Of a DNA stretch of 64,000 nucleotides, positions 1-9,200 are shown in pieces. A program made the translations under genes and the position numbers. The DNA lies in NCBI RefSeq assembly GCF_018736145.1, contig NZ_CP059997.1:7563501-7627500 (forward strand), in the 5' to 3' direction. Position 1 is the first letter of the stretch. The number at the start of each line of letters is the position of its first letter. Under the pieces are notes generated by a model. It saw only the letters and a list, made by a program, of their open reading frames with translations, was not told the DNA's origin and ran no database searches. The stretch comes from Amycolatopsis sp. CA-230715 (GTDB lineage Bacteria > Actinomycetota > Actinomycetes > Mycobacteriales > Pseudonocardiaceae).

Positions 1-1040
1 TGCGGCGGCTGGGTGAGCTGTTTTCCCGGTACGGCGCGGAAACCATCGACGCGGCGCGCGCGGAGATCTTCGCCCAGACCGAGCGGATGGAACGGCAGCG
101 CGTGGCGGAGATCCCCGACGGCACCTACGAGGCGACGGGGTACCTAGACAACGACGCCATCGACCTGGACACGCCGTTGCCGGTGACGGTGCGGATCACC
201 GTCGACGGAGAGCGCATGACGATCGACCTGACCGACTGCGCGGACCAGGCCACCGGCCCGGTGAACTGCGGCCGCGCGCAAGCGGTTTCGGCCGCCCGTG
301 TCGGCTACAAACTGCTGATCTCCCCGTCGGTCAGCCTCAACGGCGGTTCGTTCGTCCCGCTGGAGGTCGAGGTCCGCGACGGGTCCATGCTCGGCGCGCG
401 CCTGCCCGCCGCGTGCCAGTACTACTACTCCAGCCTCGGCATGCTTATCGACCTGGTCGTGAAGGCGCTCGCGCCCGCGATGCCGGAGCAGGTCGCCGCG
501 GCCAGCTACGGGGATTCGATGATCGTGCAGTTCGCGGGTGCGGTCCACCCGCGCACCGGCGAGCCGTTCGTCACGCTGGAGGCGACGGTCGGCGGCTGGG
601 GCGCGTGGCGCGGCGGCGACGGCGAAACGGCGCTGATCAACAACGTCAACGGCTCGCTGCGGGATCTCCCGATCGAGGTCGTCGAGACGCTCTACCCGGT
701 GCGGGTGAACGAATACCGGATCCGGGAGGGCTCGGGCGGGGCTGGCGAGTGGCGCGGCGGTGACGGGGTCGTGCGCGAGTACACGATGGAAGCCGACCAG
801 GACCTTTCGCTGTGGTGGGAACGCTCGGTGACTCCGGCGTGGGGAGCCTTCGGCGGCGAGGCCGGTGCGCCGCCGCGCGTGGTGCTGAACCCCGGCACCG
901 AGCACGCGAAGGAGATGCTGAAGGTCAACAGCCTGCGGGTGCGCAAGGGCGACGTCTTGCGGTGCGAGTCCGGCGGAGGCGGCGGCTACGGCGCGCCTTC
1001 CGGATCCGGCGTGCCCCGAAAGTGGCTTTCGGGGACGTAG
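1..1040 (+). CDS. Hydantoinase B/oxoprolinase family protein, 3' part only
   Basis: The reading frame is open from the left edge (first full codon at 3) to a TAG at 1038-1040, about 345 residues, so the start lies outside the window. Composition and motifs such as YYYSSLGMLIDL and GSGGAGEWRGGDGVVREY match HyuB, the ATP-dependent N-methylhydantoinase/5-oxoprolinase B subunit, which opens hydantoin-like or oxoproline rings together with HyuA. A glycine-rich tail GGGGGYG near the C-terminus is typical of the family. The last dozen codons run into a dispersed palindromic repeat, so the extreme C-terminus is probably repeat-derived. HyuA is expected just upstream but cannot be seen. The exact substrate is unknown. 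Confidence 0.85.
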   Translation, partial: RRLGELFSRYGAETIDAARAEIFAQTERMERQRVAEIPDGTYEATGYLDNDAIDLDTPLPVTVRITVDGERMTIDLTDCADQATGPVNCGRAQAVSAARVGYKLLISPSVSLNGGSFVPLEVEVRDGSMLGARLPAACQYYYSSLGMLIDLVVKALAPAMPEQVAAASYGDSMIVQFAGAVHPRTGEPFVTLEATVGGWGAWRGGDGETALINNVNGSLRDLPIEVVETLYPVRVNEYRIREGSGGAGEWRGGDGVVREYTMEADQDLSLWWERSVTPAWGAFGGEAGAPPRVVLNPGTEHAKEMLKVNSLRVRKGDVLRCESGGGGGYGAPSGSGVPRKWLSGT

Positions 1041-1067
1041 ATGCCCCGAAGGCCACCTTCACGGCAT
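1012..1067. repeat. Tandem pair of short palindromic intergenic repeats
   Basis: Two units of the form TGCCCCGAA-(9-10 nt)-TTC(G/A)(G/C)GG lie back to back at 1012-1034 and 1041-1067. The first overlaps the hyuB stop codon. A second tandem pair of the same family lies at 44653-44710. Each unit can fold into a small hairpin, and both loci sit at convergent gene ends. Confidence 0.6.
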
Positions 1068-1118
1068 GACGCGGTCGCGGCGATGCGTCCACAAGCGACG
1101 GATCGCCGCGACCGCGTC
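1068..1118. terminator. Bidirectional terminator hairpin between convergent genes
   Basis: A perfect 17-bp stem has arms at 1068-1084 and 1102-1118 (left arm GACGCGGTCGCGGCGAT). The loop can add a 4-bp CGTC/GACG pairing. It lies between the hyuB stop and the stop of the minus-strand AKR gene, and its right arm overlaps the AKR stop codon. There is no U-tract, which is common for actinobacterial terminators. Confidence 0.7.
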
Positions 1119-2106
1119 AGGGCAGCGGGGCGAAGGTCAACCGGGGGTCGGTCTGGACGTACTGGCCGAGCAGTTCGTCGATCTGCGTGCGGGTTTCGAG
1201 GGTGAGGGTGACACCGGCGGCCTTGGCGTTTTCGCTGATCTGCCACGGCGCGGAGGCGCCGGTGGTCGCCGAGGCGACCTCCTGGTGCTGCAGGGTCCAG
1301 GCGAGGGCGAGCTGCGCCATGGTGAGCCCGGCCTGGTCGGCCACGCCCCGCAGGAGCCCCACCCGGTCGAGCAGGCCGGGGTCGAGCACCGGCCGGATCG
1401 CCTGCCTCGCGGCGTCGGAACCGCACGCCCGCGAACCAGCCGGGAGCACGCCGTCGCTGTACTTGCCGGTCAGGATCCCTTGCGCCAGCGGCAAGGACGC
1501 GAGCTGCCCGATGCCGAGCCGTTCGCTCGCCGGGATCACCTGCGCCTCCGCGACCCGCCACAGCATCGAATAGTGCGGCTGGTTGGCGATCAGCGGCACC
1601 CGGTACTCGGTGGCGAGCGCACCGGCCCGCATGATCTGCTCGGCGGTCCACTCGGCGGTGCCCGCGTACAGGATCTTGCCCTGGCGCACCAGATCGGCCA
1701 GCGCCAGGAAGGTTTCCTCGAGCGGTGTCCGGTGGTCGAACCGCTGGAGCTGGTAGATGTCGAGGTAGTCGGTCTCCAGCCGGTCGAGCGAGGCGTGCAG
1801 CGAGGTGACGAGGTGCTTGCGGCTCAGCCCGGTGTCGTTGCGCCCTGGTCCGTCCGGCCAGAACACGCCGCCGCACAGCACGAGCCCGTCGCGGCGCTGA
1901 CCGTGCAGTGCCTTCGCCAGCGCGCGCTCGGCGTCACCGTTGCCCCAGGCAGCGGCCGTGGCGAACAGGTTGATCCCGGCGTCGAGCGCGGCGTGGACGC
2001 AGGCCGTGGAGGCCTCGACGTCCGGTGGTGAGCCGTGCGTCAGCCAGTTGCCGTAGGAGATCTCGCTGACCGTCAGTCCACTTCGGCCGATCCTGCGGTA
2101 CTCCAC
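1117..2106 (-). CDS. Aldo/keto reductase-fold protein lacking the catalytic tetrad
   Basis: This 329-residue protein aligns along its length with the AKR7/Kv-beta-like aldo/keto reductases: RRIGRSGLTVSEI at the N-terminus, LSRKHLVTSLHASLDRLETD, and the cofactor-loop region SATTGASAPWQISENAKA. The usual FDTAxxYG is FATAAAWG here (Asp to Ala49, Tyr to Trp54), the Lys of ATKVFWP is replaced in CGGVFWP (Gly80), and the His of YQxHR is Gln121 in YQLQR. All four catalytic positions are therefore changed while the NADPH-binding part looks kept. The gene starts at GTG with AGGAGGTG upstream, 3 nt after the SDR stop, so the two are one operon. It may be a sensor or regulatory pseudoenzyme; that role is inference. 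Confidence 0.85.
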   Translation of the reverse strand: MEYRRIGRSGLTVSEISYGNWLTHGSPPDVEASTACVHAALDAGINLFATAAAWGNGDAERALAKALHGQRRDGLVLCGGVFWPDGPGRNDTGLSRKHLVTSLHASLDRLETDYLDIYQLQRFDHRTPLEETFLALADLVRQGKILYAGTAEWTAEQIMRAGALATEYRVPLIANQPHYSMLWRVAEAQVIPASERLGIGQLASLPLAQGILTGKYSDGVLPAGSRACGSDAARQAIRPVLDPGLLDRVGLLRGVADQAGLTMAQLALAWTLQHQEVASATTGASAPWQISENAKAAGVTLTLETRTQIDELLGQYVQTDPRLTFAPLP

Positions 2107-2109
2107 GTG

Positions 2110-2910
2110 TCACCTCCTCGATCCGGTCGCGTCGGCGGTTTCGGCGATGGTGCGGTCGATCCAGCCGTCGGGATCGGCGGCCTTCGCGGCGTAGCGCGAG
2201 CGCACCGTCTCGTGCGGCAGCACGAGGAACTCCTCGCGGTCGATGCCGGTGACCGCCGATTCGGCCACCTCCTCCGGCGTCAGCAACGGGGCGGTGGCCG
2301 CGATCGCGACCGCGGCGGGGTGCCGCGCTTCGAGCCCGGGGGTCAGCAGATCGGTGCGCACCCCGAGCGGGCACAACGCGCTCACTTTCACCCCGCGTGG
2401 CCGATAGGTCACCGCGAGCCACTCGGCGAGGCCGACGGCGGCGTGCTTGGTGACGGTGTAGGGCGCGTCGCCCGGCGCGCTGAGCAGGCCCGCGGCGGAC
2501 ACCGTGAGCATGAGGTAGCCGTCCTTGCGCGCCAGCATTCCCGGCAGCGCCGCCTGCGCCGCGTAGACGTGGTGCATCACGTTGATCGACCACGACCGCG
2601 CCCACTGGTCCTCGGCGGCGTGGATCGTGGTGCCGAAGGCGGCGCCCGCGTTGGAGCAGAACAGGTCGACCCCGCCGAACTTGTCGTGCGCGAGCCGCAC
2701 CAGGTCGCGCACCTCCTGGCGCATCGTGGCGTCCGCGTGCGCGGCGACGGCGGGGCAGTCGAGCGAGGCCGCGAGCGCCTCGGCGGCGTCCGCGTCCAGA
2801 TCGGACACGACGATCCCTCTGACGCCCTCGTCCGCCATCCGACGCGCCATCGCGGCCCCTATTCCGTGGGCGGCGCCGGTCAGCACCACTACGCGGTCCG
2901 TCAGTTTCAT
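2110..2910 (-). CDS. Short-chain dehydrogenase/reductase (classical SDR)
   Basis: The 266-residue product has the classical SDR layout: the nucleotide-binding TGAAHGIGAAMARR at the N-terminus, the CSNAGAAFG strand, a catalytic Ser in LTVSAAG and the YTVTK Tyr/Lys pair. It should be an NAD(P)-dependent oxidoreductase of unknown substrate. The ATG at 2910 is preferred because GGAG sits 7-8 nt upstream; an in-frame GTG at 2922 lacks a site. It is the first gene of a two-gene operon with the AKR-like protein and is divergent from the synthase operon, with which it shares the upstream region. Confidence 0.88.
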   Translation of the reverse strand: MKLTDRVVVLTGAAHGIGAAMARRMADEGVRGIVVSDLDADAAEALAASLDCPAVAAHADATMRQEVRDLVRLAHDKFGGVDLFCSNAGAAFGTTIHAAEDQWARSWSINVMHHVYAAQAALPGMLARKDGYLMLTVSAAGLLSAPGDAPYTVTKHAAVGLAEWLAVTYRPRGVKVSALCPLGVRTDLLTPGLEARHPAAVAIAATAPLLTPEEVAESAVTGIDREEFLVLPHETVRSRYAAKAADPDGWIDRTIAETADATGSRR

Positions 2911-3256
2911 AAATGGCTCCACAGAGTTTAGGAGGACATCGTTGGAAATATGCGTTCGGAGTTTGTCAGTCCGATGAGTGTCGCGGGTTCCGGTGTGCTT
3001 AGCGTGGTGCTAAATGTTCCTTCCTGACCTACGAAAGTGCTGGTGGTAATGGGTTTCTTCCTCGACGGTAGCAGGGCTAGGGCGGGTACGGGACCTTTGC
3101 CTTGAGTTTGTCACGAGAGTGTGGATGTGCTTTCATTACGCTTTGCCGGACCGGGGAGTCTTTCTTTCCCGGGCTACCGAAACCAGAATGTCGGCCCAAG
3201 TGGAAACGTGCGCGGGGTCTCGGTTGTCATGCCCGGACGAGAGCAGGAGGAATGCG
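2911..3256. promoter_or_regulatory. Divergent promoter region between SDR and synthase operon
   Basis: These 346 bases hold no convincing gene. They are less GC-rich than their surroundings and include a short perfect inverted repeat, TTAGC-GTGGT-GCTAA, at 2999-3013, which could be an operator. A TTGTCA at about 3109 with TTTCAT 17 nt downstream is a weak sigma-70-like match facing the synthase genes. An AGGAGG at 3245-3250 serves the ATG at 3257. Confidence 0.4.
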
Positions 3257-6200
3257 ATGGAGCGAGGCAACCCCGGCCAGCGGGCCGCCGTGCTCGGGGT
3301 CGGTCCTTTCGGGACGGTGGACCCGCTCCTCGCCGCCGCGGTCTCCCGTGGCGGCGGTTACGGGATCGTCAGCCTCGCCGGTGAGCAGGCGTTCGAGGCG
3401 CTGAACCGGATGGCCGAAGCGGGTGCCCCGTTCGGCGTGCGCGTGACGGCGGACTGCCCGGTCGGCCCTGCCGAGCTCGACGGCGTCGCCGGTCTCGGGC
3501 TGGTGGTGCTCGCCGCGGGCGCGACCTGGGAGCCCGATGCCGTCGGAGTCCCCGCGCTCGTCGAGGTCACCGATCTCGACGAGGCGCGCGACGCCGTGGC
3601 TCGCGGTGCGCACGGCGTGATCGCGCGCGGCTCGGAGTCCGGCGGCGCGGTCAGCGAACTCAGCTCCTTCGTGCTGGTGCAGCGCCTTCTCGACGAGATG
3701 GGCGAGGTGCCCGTGTGGGTATGCGGCGGGATCGGGCCGCGCACCGCGGCGGCGGCCGTCGCCGGTGGCGCGGCGGGGGTCGTGCTCGAAACGCAGCTCG
3801 GCCTGTTCCCCGACGCCGACGTGCCACGGCGGCTGCGCGACCGCCTCATCCGCGCCGACGGTTCGGAATCGGCGCTCGTCGACGGGCGGCGCACCCTGCG
3901 CGACGACCCGGAAATCCCGTGGGGACAGGACGCACCACTCGCGGCCCTGTTCGCGGAACGCTGGGAGACGGCCGAGGACGCGGTGCGCTCGATCGTCCGC
4001 GCGGTCACCAGCCGCCACGCCGTGCCGACGCCCGCCGAGCAGGGCGCGCCCCTGTGCCGCTCGACGGGGGCCGCGCTCCCGATCGCGCAAGGGCCGATGA
4101 CGCGGGTCAGCGACCAGCCCGCGTTCGCCGAAGCGGTCGCGTCCCACGGCGGGCTGCCGTTCGTCGCGGTGGCGCTCGCCGACGAGGAGCGCACCGCGAA
4201 GCTCCTCACTGACACCGCGGAACTGCTCGGCGACCGTCCGTGGGGCGCCGGGATCCTCGGGTTCGTGCCCGACGAACTCCGTGAGGCGCAGCTGCGCGCG
4301 ATCCACCGGACCCGTCCGCGCGCGGTGCTCATCGCGGGTGGCAGGCCCGCGCAGGCGAAGGCGCTCGAGGCCGAAGGCATCGCCACCTACCTGCACGTGC
4401 CCTCGCCCATCCTGCTCCGCCAGTTCCTCGACGCCGGCGTGCGGCGGTTCGTGTTCGAGGGCGCCGAATGCGGCGGGCACATCGGGCCGCGCACGAGCTT
4501 CACCCTGTGGGAGTCCCAGCTCGACGTGCTGGCGAAGTTCGTCGAGGAGGGGAACTCCGCCGACGGCGTCGAAATCTACTTCGCGGGCGGTGTGCACGAC
4601 GCGCGGTCCGCCGCGATGGTGGCCGCGATGGCCGCGCCGCTCGCCGAACGCGGCGCCGGGATCGGGGTGCTGATGGGCACCGCGTACCTGTTCACCGAAG
4701 AGGCCGTCCGCCACGGCGCGATCACCGAGCTGTTCCAGCGGCAGGCCGTCGGAGCCGATCGGACGGCGACGGTGGAGACCGCGCCAGGCCACCTCACCCG
4801 GTGCCTGCACAGCCCGTTCGTGGCGGAATTCGCCGAGGTGGAGCGGAATCTGCGCGAGGAGGGCGTGCCGAAGCAGGAGCGCTGGGAGCGGCTCGAACGG
4901 CTCAACACCGGGCGCCTGCGGATCGCCAGCAAGGGCGTGCGGCGCGACGGCGACGCGCTGGTGGCCGTCGACGCGGACGGTCAGCTCGCCGACGGGATGT
5001 ACATGGCGGGCCAGGTCGCGGTGCTGCGCGGCGCGACCACGGACATCGCGACGCTGCACCGCGCGGTCGTCGAGGACGCCGCCCGCCTGCTGCGCGGCGG
5101 AGAACCCGCGCGCGCCGAACCCGCGGCCGCGACCGTGGACGTCGCCGTGATCGGGATGGCGGGCGTTTTCCCCGGCGCGCCGGACCTTTCCGCGTTCTGG
5201 TCGAACGTGCTGCGCGGGGTCGACTCGGTGACCGAGGTGCCAGCGGAGCGCTGGGACGTCGGCACCTACTACCGCGAGGACGGCGCGCCGGGCAGCACAC
5301 CGTCCAAATGGGGCGGCTTCCTGCCGGACATCCCGTTCGACCCGGTGTCGTTCGGGATCCCGCCGACGTCGATGGGCAGCATCGACCCGGCGCAGCTGCT
5401 GTCACTGGAGATCGCCAGGCGTGCGCTCGCCGACGCGGGCGCGGTCGTCGACCGGGAGCGCACCGGTGTGGTGTTCGGCGCCGAGGCGGGCGGGGATCTG
5501 CACAACGCGGGCGTGCTGCGCGCGTTGCTGCCCAGCTACTTCGAGGAGTCTCCGGCCGAACTGAGCGAACTGCTGCCGACGTTCACCGAGGACACCTTCC
5601 CCGGCACGCTCGCGAACGTGATTTCGGGCCGCGTGGCGAACCGGCTGGACCTCGGCGGCCCGAACTACACCGTCGACGCGGCGTGCGGGTCCTCGCTCGC
5701 CGCGCTCGACCTGGCGTGCAAGGAACTCGCGGGCGGCGGCAGCGATCTCATGCTGTGCGGCGCGGTCGACCTGCACAACGGCATCCACGACTACCTGATG
5801 TTCGCCTCGGCGGGCGCGCTGTCGCCGACCGGCCGCTGCCGCCCGTTCGACCGCGCCGCCGACGGGATCGCGCTCGGCGAAGGCGTCGCGTGCGTGGTGC
5901 TCAAGCGGCTCGCCGACGCCGAACGCGACGGCGACCGGATCTACGCGGTGGTGAAGGGCGTCGGCGCTGGCAGCGACGGCAAGGCGTTCGGGCTGACCGC
6001 GCCGCGGCCGGAAGGCCAGCGGCGCGCGCTGGAACGGGCCTACCGCAACGCCGGGGTCTCGCCGTCGCGGGTGGGGCTGGTCGAGGCGCACGGCACCGGC
6101 ACGGTCGTCGGTGACGGCACCGAGCTGAGCACGCTGACCGAGTTCTTCGCCGAGGCGGGCGCCGAGCCCGGCGGGTGCGCGATCGGCTCGGTGAAGAGCC

Positions 6201-9200
6201 AGATCGGGCACACCAAGTGCGCCGCGGGGCTCGCCGGGCTGATCAAGGCGGCGCTGTCGCTGTGGACCGGTGTGGTGCCGCCGACCGCGCAGCTACGCGA
6301 CCCGCACACCGTGTGGGAGGAGGGCCGCAGCCCGTTCTCGTTCACCACCAGGGCACGGCCGTGGCTGCGCCCGCAGCGGGACAGGGTGGCCGGGGTGAGC
6401 GCGTTCGGCTTCGGTGGCACCAACTTCCACGCCGTGCTCGCCGCCGGTCCCTCCACATCGGACAGCAGGCACCGGCTGCGGGACTGGGACGCCGAACTGT
6501 TCGTCCTGCGCGGTGCCGACGCCGCCGAGCGGCTGGCGGAGTTCGCCGGATCCGCGCCACCGGAGCTTCCCCTGTCCACAATGGCCTCGACGATGACCGG
6601 GACCGGGCCCGTCCGGTACGCGATCGTCGCGGGCGACCGAGGAGAACTGCTCGACGCCCTCGCCGAAATCTCGTCCGGCGCGACCTCCGGCAAGCACTGG
6701 TTCGCCGCCGGGGACCGCGATCCCGGCGAGGTGGCGTTCCTGTTCCCCGGCCAGGGGAGCCAGCGCACCGGCATGCTCGCCGAGCTGTTCACCTCTTTCG
6801 GCGAGCTTCGTGGCCTGCTCGAACTCGACCAGGCCACGGCGTCGCGCGTCTTCCCGCCGCAGGCGTTCGACCTCGCCGCGACAGCCGTGCAGGACGACGC
6901 GCTGCGCGACACCCGCGTGGCACAGCCCGCGCTGGGCATGGCGGGGGTCGCGGTGGCGCGCGTGCTCGACCGGCTCGGCGTCCGGCCCGGCATGCTCGGC
7001 GGGCACAGCTACGGCGAACTGGCCGCGCTGTCGGTGGCCGGTGCCTTCGACGCGCCGACCCTGCTGCGGCTGAGCGAGCGCCGCGCGGCGGCGGTGATGA
7101 ACGCGGTGCACGGCGACCCCGGCGCGATGGCCGCGGTGCGGACCACCCCGGAGGCGATCGCCGAGGTGCTCGGCGAGCCGATGGACGTCGTCGTCGCGAA
7201 CCACAACGCGCCGGACCAGGTGGTGCTTTCCGGCGCGACGGACGCGATCGAACTCGCGGTGAAGTCGTTGAAGGCACACGGGATCGGGGCGAAGCGCATC
7301 CCGGTCGCCTGCGCGTTCCACAGCCCGATCGTCGCGGACGCGGCCAACGAGTTCGACGCGGTGCTCGCGGGCGAACGGGTGCGCGACCCGAGGATCCCGG
7401 TGTGGGGCAACCGCACGGCGCGCCGGTACGAGCCGGGCGCGGTGCGCGCCGAACTGGCCGGGCAGCTCGGCTCGCCGGTCCGGTTCGCCGAGCAGATCGA
7501 GGACATGTACGCCGCGGGCGCGCGCACCTTCCTCGAAGTCGGGCCGGGCAGGGTGCTGACCGGGCTGGTGTCCTCGATCCTCGGCGACCGCCCGCACACC
7601 GCCATCGCGACCGATCCCGGTGCCGCGCCCGGTCTCCGCGGTTTCCTGACCGCACTGGCGAAACTCGCCACCGCCGGGGTCGAGATCGACACCGAGTGGC
7701 TCTTCCGGGGCAGAGTGGCGAAACCGGCAGCCAACCGTCCGGAATGGACGGTTAACGGCCAGTTGGTGCGGCGGGGGACCACCACGCCGCCGGGCGGGCT
7801 GCGGCCCGCCGAACGGATCAGGAGGTCGGCGATGGCCGAGAGCACGCGTCCCGGTGACCCCGCCGACGCGGTACTGGAGTTCCTGCGCGGCCACCGCGAG
7901 GTCGTGGCCGCGCAGCGGGACGTGCTGCTGGCCTACTTCGGTGGTGTCCCCCAGACCGCGCCCGTCGCGCCGGTCGCCGCCGCGCCCGTGGCGGTGCCCG
8001 CCACCGTGGTGGTCGAGGCGCCCGTGGCCGCGCCGGAGCCGGAGCAGTCCGCAGTGGACACCAGCGATCTGCTCGGCACCGTGGTCGGGGTGATCGCCGA
8101 GCGCACCGGATACCCCGGCGAGATGATCGACGGCGATCTCGACCTGGAAGCCGATCTGTCCATCGACTCCATCAAGCGCACCGAGATCGCCGGGATGCTG
8201 CTGGCGAAGCTGGGCCTTCGCGACCGGATCGACGACGCCGAACAGGACGAGCTGAGCCGCAAGCGCACCGCCGGTGCCCTCGCGGAGTGGCTTTCCGAGC
8301 ACATCGGGACCGGCGACGCCGCGGCGGGAACGGCGGAACCGGACGAAGCCGAACCGGTCGCGACCGGGATCGCGCCGGGGCGGTTCGTGCTCCGCGCGGC
8401 ACCGTCCCCTTCGGACCCGTCGGGTGAGCTGACCGGGCGGCGCGTGCTCGTGCTGCACGAGCCGGAGCAGTCGGGGCTCGCCGTCCGGGTGAGTGCCGAA
8501 CTGGCGGCGCGCGGCGCGCAGGCGGTCGTGGACCCGAGGGCGGAGGCGGACGCGCTGATCTGCCTGAGCACGCTGACCGGCACCGAGGAGTCCGCCGCGC
8601 CGGGATTGTTCCTGGTGCTGCGCGACCTGATGGCCGGGATGGACGGGCTCGTCGTGGCCGCGCCGCTCGAACGAGGCGCGCGGACGGCCGGGCTGCGCGG
8701 CCTGCTGCGGTCGGTCGCGCGGGAGCACCCGGAGCGCCCGGTGCGGCTGGTCGAGCTGGACCACGAGGCGCCGTCGGCGGCGACCACGCTGGTCGCCGAG
8801 CTGCTCGACCGGACGCCCGTGCCGGTGGCTCGGCACACCACCGACGGCAGGGCGGCGTTCGAACTCCTCGCCGAAGACCTGCCTTCGGTCGCGAGGGCTG
8901 GCGCAGGCCCCGCCGGTCCCGGTGCCGCCGAAGCGGCCGCGATCGGACTCGGCCGCGATTCGGTGGTGCTGCTGATCGGTGGCGCGCGGGGCATCACGGC
9001 GCGGTTCGCCGGCACGCTCGCGCTCGCCGCTGGCTGCCGGATCGAACTGGCCGGGCGCACCCCGTACACCGGTGAGCCGGAGGACCCGGCGCTGGCCGGT
9101 CTCACCGACGCGCCCTCGCTTCGCCGCGCGCTCGCCGACAGCGGCGAGCCACTGTCCGAAGTGGAGCGACAGGTGCGTGCCGTGCTGGCCCGCCGCGAGA

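Noticed and set aside
3119..3256. N-terminal extension of the first synthase by 46 residues
   Set aside because: Lower GC, no family similarity, and a strong AGGAGG stands directly before the ATG at 3257.
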